Assembly: GCA_023393015.1 (NCBI GenBank)
Contig: JAEWMY010000007.1
Location: 14,943 to 78,942 of the forward strand
Origin: Spirochaetota bacterium
GTDB taxonomy: Bacteria > Spirochaetota > Spirochaetia > Treponematales > Treponemataceae
Length of the DNA: 64,000 bases
Direction: 5' to 3'
Shown here: in pieces, positions 58,829 to 64,000 of the stretch
How the letters are laid out: every line of letters begins with the position of its first letter
Position numbering within the stretch: the stretch's first letter is position 1
Position numbers and translations under genes: made by a program
Notes under the pieces: model-generated
Seen by the model: only the letters and a program-made list of their open reading frames with translations
Database searches by the model: none
What the model was told of the DNA's origin: nothing

Positions 58829-61510
58829 TTATCCTTTTCCTTTCTTTCCCAAAACGATACCGAGTACGATCGCGACGGCGGCCGCGACCGCCGCGAGGCC
58901 TATCCCCGCCACCGCGACGACGCGTGTCGAACCTCCGAACGGCGACGAACCCTTGCCGACCTTCTTGATCCCGGCGCCCGCGTTGTGCTTCTCGTCGAGA
59001 TACGAGGTCACCCAGGCGAGCGGGGCGTTCCAGTTGATGCAGACCTCGTTCGTCGAGTACGAACGGATGTCGTCGGCGTAGCGCTTGGAGCGCGCCACCT
59101 TTTGCACCAAAAACGAGGTAGCCTCGTCGTTCGCCTTTTCGTTCGGTCCGCCCGAAAGGGCTCCGGGAGGCGGCGGCGGGAAACCCGCGTCCTCCTCGTC
59201 GGCCCAGTAGCGGTGGTGCGGGTAGTGGATCGGGTTTTCGCCGTAGCCCGCGACGAAACTCTTGCAGATGGCGTTCCGCCCGAGGAGGTAGTCGGCCGAC
59301 TTCGCGATCGCGTCGAGGTACGGTTTCTTTCCCGTAGCGTCGTAGGCGTAGGCTATCAGGATGAGCTTGTTGAGCACGCCCGAGTTCGAGCCCCACTCGT
59401 ACTCGAACATCGGCATGAGGTAGCCCTCGTCCTTAATCTGCGCGACGTAGCGGTCGGCGCCCGCGAGCACGAGGGACGATACCTTCGCGAGCGTCGCTTT
59501 CCCTTCCGCGTCGGAGGCGATCGCCTCTTCGTTCAGCATGAGCGAAAGATGCGCGAGCGTCGCGACGCCGCCCCAGTACATCGGGCCGTTCGCGCCCGAC
59601 GAGGCCGCGAGTATCTTGTCGTTCCCGAGCGCCTTCGCTATCTCGTCCTCGTACTCGGCTTCGCCCGTCGTGATAAAGAGCTCGGCGGCCGCCCAGTAGT
59701 ATTCGTCCTCGAGGTAGAAGTCGTCGTAGTTGCCGCCGCCGTTCCCCGGAATCCTGCCGTACTTGAACTCGGGATTCGTTTTCGCGGCCTTCCACGCGCG
59801 TTTCGCCGCCTCGAGGCACCGCGCCGCGTAATCCGCGTCGTAAACCTTTATGAGTCGCGCCATCTGCGCCGCGCTCGCCGCGAGGTTGAGCGTCGCCGCG
59901 GTGGACGGCGCGAAGGCGAAGCGGTCCTTCACGCGCTCGGCGGGCTTGTAGGGAATCGGAGACCACACCGGCTCGTGGAGTTTGTGGTGCGCCATGCCCG
60001 CCTGCTCGTGTCCTTCGGGAACCTGCATCCCGAGCATGAAGTCCATCTCGAAGCGCGCCTCGTCGAGGACGTCGGGAACCCCGTTGCCCGCCTCGGGAAT
60101 CGCGAGCGAGCCGTCCGCGAACTGCGTCGGGTTCCGTTCGTACAAATTGAGGAGCGTCCACACGGAGATTCCTCCGTTCACGACGTACTTGCCGTAGTCT
60201 CCCGCGTCGAACCAGCCCTTGCCCGCGTAAAGGACGTAGTCCCTCTTCGGCCACACGACGCCGAAGGAGTCGGGACCCGAGAAGGGTTCGACGGAATCGT
60301 CCGAGGCGTACCAGGGACCGTGCGCCCACGCCCCGGCGAGGGTCTCGTCAAGCGCGACGCCGGCGCGGTTCAGGTAGAAATAGCGCATCGCGTCCTTCGA
60401 GAGGGCGTGATAGAGGTTCTTTTTTATGTCGAAGGGGAAGCTCGCGGCGCCCTCCGCGCCGCCGACGCGGAGTACGAAGCCTTCGCCTTCCTTCGCGTAC
60501 GACGAGAAGTCGACGTGGTGCAGGAAATCGCGCGAACTCAAATCCTCGCCGAGCGGAATCGTCTTTCCCTTCGCGACGGTCTTCCCTCCCGCGCCCACGA
60601 GCTCCCAGTCGAGCGGCTCGGTCGCGTCGCTCACGACGGCCGCCCACTTCGCGGCCTTCGGAAGGTAGCCGTGCTGGTTTACGCGCACCGAAGGGAGCTT
60701 GTCGAGCGGCAGGTTTTTCCGCGCGATCACCTTCGGCAGGTTCTTCCGCGCGGGCTCCGGCACGTCGGTACTCCCGAGCTTGAAAAAGACGCCCGTGCCG
60801 AAAAGCCTGGGGTTCTTCCAGGAATTGTCGCCCGTGTCGTAGATCGACCATATCAGTTTCGAGTCGCGGTCCTTCACCGTCGCCCCGTTCGCCTGGAACT
60901 GCATGCCGACGGTAAACCCGTGGTACGGCACGATGTTGTTGTCGAGCTTCACCGCGAGCTCGACGCCCCAGCCGCCCTCGACCTTGAAGGCGTAGCCCGA
61001 CACGTCGTAGCCTTCTTCCATGAAACGCACGCCCGTGAGCGAAAGCCCCGTCGGGTCGTCCTTGCCTATGTTCGTCGCGTTCACGTTCGCCTGCACGATC
61101 CCCGGCCCGTAGGCCACCGCGTCGAGGTCCCCCGAGAGGTTGAAGTAAAACTCGACCGAATCCTCGTTCCAGAAATTCTGCCCGTGCCGGCCCGCGATGA
61201 TCTTCTTGTCGGGCATCGTCATGCGGATGTAGATGTTTTTCATGTCCGCGCAAATCGACCAGGTGAACCGGCCGTTGTCGGTCTTGTCTCCCGAGACGTA
61301 CGGACCCGCCGTCACCTCGTACTCGGGCACGCCCGCCCAGTCGTCCGTCTTTCCGTCCACCGTTATCTTCACCGGATACGGAATGTACGCGAGCTCTCCC
61401 GGCTTCCCCGCCGGCACTCCCGCGAGTCCCGCCTCGGCCGCCCCGGCCCCCTGAAGCGCCGCCGCCGCTACCAGCGCGAACGCCGCCGCCCTCACCATCC
61501 TTTTATTCAT
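58829..61510 (-). CDS. GH9 cellulase with CBM9-like domain and C-terminal membrane anchor
   Basis: This 893-residue secreted enzyme has a signal peptide (cleavage near AGA-AEA). A CBM9/DOMON-like domain follows (about 42-265, KITVDGKTDDWAGVPEYEVT), then a CelD-type Ig-like domain (about 275-365) and a GH9 catalytic domain (about 370-845). The Asp pair is in WFDAGDYGKYV (about 435) and the catalytic Glu in SYSTNEVCINWN (about E822). The final 30 residues (VAVAGIGLAAVAAAVAIVLG, then KKGKG) form a membrane anchor with a basic tail. So it is held at the surface through its C-terminus, unlike the lipid-anchored enzymes nearby. It probably releases cellooligosaccharides from cellulose. Confidence 0.93.
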   Translation of the reverse strand: MNKRMVRAAAFALVAAAALQGAGAAEAGLAGVPAGKPGELAYIPYPVKITVDGKTDDWAGVPEYEVTAGPYVSGDKTDNGRFTWSICADMKNIYIRMTMPDKKIIAGRHGQNFWNEDSVEFYFNLSGDLDAVAYGPGIVQANVNATNIGKDDPTGLSLTGVRFMEEGYDVSGYAFKVEGGWGVELAVKLDNNIVPYHGFTVGMQFQANGATVKDRDSKLIWSIYDTGDNSWKNPRLFGTGVFFKLGSTDVPEPARKNLPKVIARKNLPLDKLPSVRVNQHGYLPKAAKWAAVVSDATEPLDWELVGAGGKTVAKGKTIPLGEDLSSRDFLHHVDFSSYAKEGEGFVLRVGGAEGAASFPFDIKKNLYHALSKDAMRYFYLNRAGVALDETLAGAWAHGPWYASDDSVEPFSGPDSFGVVWPKRDYVLYAGKGWFDAGDYGKYVVNGGISVWTLLNLYERNPTQFADGSLAIPEAGNGVPDVLDEARFEMDFMLGMQVPEGHEQAGMAHHKLHEPVWSPIPYKPAERVKDRFAFAPSTAATLNLAASAAQMARLIKVYDADYAARCLEAAKRAWKAAKTNPEFKYGRIPGNGGGNYDDFYLEDEYYWAAAELFITTGEAEYEDEIAKALGNDKILAASSGANGPMYWGGVATLAHLSLMLNEEAIASDAEGKATLAKVSSLVLAGADRYVAQIKDEGYLMPMFEYEWGSNSGVLNKLILIAYAYDATGKKPYLDAIAKSADYLLGRNAICKSFVAGYGENPIHYPHHRYWADEEDAGFPPPPPGALSGGPNEKANDEATSFLVQKVARSKRYADDIRSYSTNEVCINWNAPLAWVTSYLDEKHNAGAGIKKVGKGSSPFGGSTRVVAVAGIGLAAVAAAVAIVLGIVLGKKGKG

Positions 61511-61816
61511 ACGCCCCTCCTCGAACGGGTATTAGTTTCCAAGTTCAATCAATTCAGTGTACGACGGATTCGCCGAATTTGAAAGAATAAAATGGAGAAG
61601 AAATTCGGGGACGAGGCAGTACGCGCCACGGGGGGCGAACTACATTTCGCGGAGCCGCCGCGTATGAATATCCTCGCACGGCGAGGTCCCGGCTCCGGCT
61701 CGTTACGGGTTTCAACGCGAGCCGGGTTCCGGCGTGTCGTGCGTGTGTGTATCCGGAGCCGTGTAACAAAGTAATAAGACGCGTTGTTGCAATTGTCATA
61801 AAAAGGAGAACGGTTC

Positions 61817-62251
61817 ATGAAAAAAGCACGAGGTATGAATTTCGCGCTCGCGGTTATCGGCTTGCTCGCCTTCGCCCTTCTCGGAACGTCCTGTTCGGAC
61901 GAGCCCGGTCCCGCCCTGACGATGGAGTTTACGGGATGCGACTTTTCTGGCGCGACGGTGGCCCGGGTAGAGATTCGCGAGGCCGGAACGCTGGTGGCGT
62001 ACGGGAACGGAACGCTGACGGGCGGGGCGGCGGCATTCCCGCTGCATGACGTGGATACCGACGCTATCTGGCTACCGACAACGGGCGTCACCTACAACGC
62101 GCGCGGCTATTGTTTCTCAGGATCGGTCGGCGATCCGCTTCCGGCAAGCGGGTACTGGCAGACAAACGACATCAGCTATACGTCACATCAGGCATCCGCG
62201 TACGATGAAATAGGGTTCATAAAAAGCTATTTTTCCTACACGATGTTTTAA
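61817..62251 (+). CDS. Small lipoprotein of unknown function
   Basis: This 144-residue protein has a lipoprotein signal ending in ALLGTSC and a soluble domain of about 115 residues rich in beta-strand patterns (VARVEIREAGTLVAYGNGTL, AAFPLHDVDTDAIWLP). Two further cysteines (in TGCDFSG and GYCFSGS) may form a disulphide. No family is recognised. It has a strong AAAAGGAGA ribosome site and stands alone between the GH9 gene and the AbiE pair. Confidence 0.7.
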   Translation: MKKARGMNFALAVIGLLAFALLGTSCSDEPGPALTMEFTGCDFSGATVARVEIREAGTLVAYGNGTLTGGAAAFPLHDVDTDAIWLPTTGVTYNARGYCFSGSVGDPLPASGYWQTNDISYTSHQASAYDEIGFIKSYFSYTMF

Positions 62252-62286
62252 CCCGTTGTCGTTCGCCCGAGACGCGCGGGATCGTG

Positions 62287-63159
62287 TCAAACGACCGTAA
62301 GCCGGTCCCTCGTCACGGAGATGAAGAAATCGGCCGACCAGAGGTCAAGGGCGCGCGAGTCGCGCGCGAAAGGCGCGGCGTCCGCCTTCGCGAGGGCGAA
62401 ATCCACCGACGCGAAGCGCTCTTCCAGCAATTCCCTCAGGCGCGCCTCGCCGAGCGTCGTCTCTCCCCAATGCCCCGATTGTCGCATGCGCGCCTCGAGG
62501 TGCGCGATCTTGAGGGGCACGCCGCCCGCCAGATACCAGAGGTAGTCGAAAAAGTCCCGGCCTTTTACGCGCTCCTTCCATTTCCTGCAAAGGAGCGCGT
62601 GCGTCTTTCCCGCGAAGAGCGAAGGCTTGTCGTACAGACGCACCGCGAAGGGAAGGGGACTGAGGCGGTACTTCGTCTCGAACGACGCGCCCTCGGGCGG
62701 GTCGGTATCGATTTCCAGCTTTACGCGCAAGGTCCCGTTGGCCGGAACGCCCGACACGGGGGGATCCTGGGCGGCGATCTTCACGAGGTGTACGAGCGTC
62801 CCGCCTTTTATGAAAGCCGACTGAACCGCCGCGTCGCGCGACTTCTCCTTCTTCTCTACCGTCATTTCGAATCCCCAGGAAGCGAGCTCGTCCCGGACCG
62901 CCGGGAGATAGTCGCTCAAGGAAAAGGAGATGTCAGCGTTTGCGAGGCTGAAGTCGAGATCCTCGGAATAGCGCTCGAGTCCGTGGAATATCCGGAGGGC
63001 CGTTCCTCCATAAAAGGCCGCGCGCGAAAAAAAGTCCGTTCGCGAAAGGCCGATCAGGGCAAGTTCCTGCGCGATCTCCCGAAGGGCGGATATTCGCTCC
63101 TCGTTCGTTCCGCACCGGTATTCTTCCAACATTTTTCTGACTGGCGAAAGGTCCGTCAC
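62287..63159 (-). CDS. abiEii: AbiEii-type nucleotidyltransferase toxin
   Basis: This 290-residue protein is of the AbiEii/COG2253 family, a DNA polymerase beta-like nucleotidyltransferase that acts as a toxin in type IV toxin-antitoxin systems. The key site is YGGTALRIFHGLERYSEDLDF (motif GGTALR followed by DLDF). KLEIDTDPPEG carries the third metal-binding Asp and GRDFFDYLWYL is motif IV. All appear intact. Its start overlaps the stop of the antitoxin gene by 4 nt, the normal antitoxin-toxin order. AbiEii halts growth by nucleotide transfer; its RNA or other target is not fixed by sequence. Confidence 0.9.
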   Translation of the reverse strand: MTDLSPVRKMLEEYRCGTNEERISALREIAQELALIGLSRTDFFSRAAFYGGTALRIFHGLERYSEDLDFSLANADISFSLSDYLPAVRDELASWGFEMTVEKKEKSRDAAVQSAFIKGGTLVHLVKIAAQDPPVSGVPANGTLRVKLEIDTDPPEGASFETKYRLSPLPFAVRLYDKPSLFAGKTHALLCRKWKERVKGRDFFDYLWYLAGGVPLKIAHLEARMRQSGHWGETTLGEARLRELLEERFASVDFALAKADAAPFARDSRALDLWSADFFISVTRDRLTVV

Positions 63160-63746
63160 GGGCGTACCTCCCTTTCAAGCCAGTCGGCGAGGAGCGCGAG
63201 GGCCTTCCTGCCGTAGAGCGGGGCGAGAAAACGGACGAGGTCGATATCCAGCGAGCGTAGGTCGTCTTCCTCGATTCGCCAGTTTTCGAGAAGGAGCGTT
63301 TTGACGTCCTCCCGGCGCGTTATCGAGCCCGCCTTGTAGACCGTGTCGCAGAGGGCTTTCTCCCGCGAGGCGATGAGGTAGCGGTATCCCGCGTCCTCCT
63401 CGAGGACGAGGCCGTGCGGATAGGCCGCGACCGGCAAATAGAGGTATCGATACTCGCCGAGCGGGGTACGATACCGCTTGTCGCGGTTTTTCCCGAAGCT
63501 CGCCGAGTCTACGGTTTCCGTCCGTTCGGGAATGAGACCGTACCGCGCGAGGGCCGTCTGAAAGGAGACATAGGAGGGGCCGTAGATGATCGGGGCAAGC
63601 GCGAAACGCGGCATTGCGCTGTCGTCGACGTAGAGCCCGCGCCTGATCCGGATCAGCTCCCCGCCCGATACCATACGGGTCAGCTTGGCTTTGGGCGAGC
63701 CATAGGCCGCGAGGCGCTCCATGACCATCTGGTGATTGTGTATCAT
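63156..63746 (-). CDS. abiEi: AbiEi-type antitoxin / transcriptional regulator
   Basis: This 196-residue protein carries an N-terminal winged-helix domain (LTRMVSGGELIRIRRGLYV) of the AbiEi_4-like type and a larger C-terminal part (VSFQTALARYGLIPE onward) that in AbiEi counters the toxin. In characterised systems the N-terminal part binds inverted repeats in its own promoter; a matching pair overlaps the start here. The ATG at 63746 has GGAGG upstream, so the longer frame to 63794 is rejected. It is co-translated with the toxin. Confidence 0.87.
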   Translation of the reverse strand: MIHNHQMVMERLAAYGSPKAKLTRMVSGGELIRIRRGLYVDDSAMPRFALAPIIYGPSYVSFQTALARYGLIPERTETVDSASFGKNRDKRYRTPLGEYRYLYLPVAAYPHGLVLEEDAGYRYLIASREKALCDTVYKAGSITRREDVKTLLLENWRIEEDDLRSLDIDLVRFLAPLYGRKALALLADWLEREVRP

Positions 63747-63792
63747 GTTACCTCCGGTAAGTATCATTATACCGTACTTTCCGGTGGTAAAC
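63747..63792. promoter_or_regulatory. Candidate AbiEi operator (inverted repeat pair)
   Basis: GTTACCTCCGGTAAGTA (63747-63763) and, on the opposite strand, GTTTACCACCGGAAAGTA (63792-63775) match except for two bases and one gap. The pair flanks the likely promoter, and the proximal arm covers the antitoxin ribosome site. Confidence 0.6.
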
Positions 63793-63848
63793 AAGGTTTC
63801 TATACGACGCGGTTTGCGATGCGTCCGGCGTGAAAATGAATCCCGGGC

Positions 63849-64000
63849 TTAAAACAACAACGCCAGCTTAAGGCCGGGGAAACGCTGGAAGTCCCGGTCG
63901 CCCGTGGCGAGCGTCGCGTTATGTTCGAGCGCGAGGGCGGCGAGATGCGCGTCGGTGACGAGGTTGGCTCCCGTGCCGAGCATGAAGAGGAGGTGGCGGA
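63849..64000 (-). CDS. VapC-like PIN-domain toxin (partial)
   Basis: Only about 50 C-terminal residues are in the window. The frame reads ANLVTDAHLAALALEHNATL, then ATGDRDFQRFPGLKL and a stop. This is the end of a PIN ribonuclease domain, with the conserved Asp residues in TDAHLAA and GDRDF that bind the metal. The start and any VapB antitoxin lie off the right edge. It lies about 100 bases from the AbiE pair, so two toxin-antitoxin systems are adjacent. Confidence 0.85.
   Translation of the reverse strand, partial: RHLLFMLGTGANLVTDAHLAALALEHNATLATGDRDFQRFPGLKLALLF

Noticed and set aside
58793..61582. A 929-codon open frame on the plus strand opposite the GH9 gene
   Set aside because: The minus strand carries a clear signal peptide, GH9 motifs and a membrane anchor. 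The antisense protein is low-complexity Arg/Val-rich sequence without motifs.
63849..64000. Any claim about the VapB antitoxin
   Set aside because: It would lie off the right edge, so nothing in the window supports it.
1..64000. tRNA, rRNA, CRISPR arrays, insertion sequences and attachment sites
   Set aside because: No cloverleaf-like sequence, ribosomal segment, regular repeat-spacer array, transposase frame or flanking terminal repeats were recognised by reading. A tRNAscan or Infernal search would be the decisive check.

Overview
The window looks like a chromosome segment of a carbohydrate-degrading anaerobe, most likely a spirochaete of the Treponema/Spirochaetaceae type. That assignment is an inference from gene content. 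It rests on many lipoproteins with short lipoboxes, sugar ABC importers without their own ATPase gene, methyl-accepting chemotaxis proteins with Cache-type sensors, oligosaccharide phosphorylases, and PBP/PAS/LuxR and membrane-AraC regulators. No rRNA, tRNA, CRISPR array or insertion sequence was recognised. Most of the window is GC-rich. The left end, 12-13.5 kb and the CotH gene are visibly more AT-rich.

Layout. 1-7.3 kb: a disaccharide uptake and phosphorolysis locus, with LacI regulator, substrate-binding protein and two permeases leftward, and a GH65 phosphorylase plus beta-phosphoglucomutase rightward. Two mirrored sigma70-like promoters each have a LacI-type palindrome just downstream of the -10. 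7.4-9.4 kb: a GH120 beta-xylosidase gene cut by an in-frame TAA. 9.6-16 kb: a chemoreceptor, DinB-like protein, metallo-beta-lactamase-fold hydrolase, M-type aminopeptidase lipoprotein, and an ArsR/flavodoxin-ferredoxin pair. 16-21.6 kb: a MerR-type regulator divergent from a short UvrA paralogue, an acetyltransferase and an ABC-F ATPase. 21.7-29.2 kb: CotH-kinase lipoprotein, GH5 glucanase, a membrane protein, a diguanylate cyclase and a second chemoreceptor. 29.3-35.7 kb: a periplasmic-binding-domain/PAS/LuxR regulator followed by a GH16 lichenase and GH94 cellodextrin phosphorylase operon. 36.4-40.8 kb: four lipoprotein genes on the minus strand (GH5-like, leucine-rich repeat, alpha/beta esterase, SGNH-CBM9-like). 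41-46.8 kb: CoA-binding protein, pirin, a TetR-controlled pair of flavodoxin-like oxidoreductases, a hydrolase, and a membrane-anchored AraC regulator. 47-50.4 kb: a second sugar ABC importer. 50.3-62.3 kb: UshA-like nucleotidase, AraC-BtrH-like fusion, vWA-like lipoprotein, SPL-like radical SAM protein, C45-type amidohydrolase, trypsin-like lipoprotein, surface GH9 cellulase and a small lipoprotein. 62.3-64 kb: an AbiE-type toxin-antitoxin pair and the end of a VapC-like PIN toxin.

Working together. The GH9, GH5 and GH16 enzymes and the esterases would open cellulose, mixed-linkage glucan and substituted hemicellulose at the cell surface. The ABC importers bring oligosaccharides in. The GH94, GH65/PgmB and (if functional) GH120 enzymes process them inside, two of them by energy-saving phosphorolysis. 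Each system has its own regulator, and several candidate operators can be read directly from the sequence. Both importer operons carry a strong stem-loop between the binding-protein gene and the permease genes.
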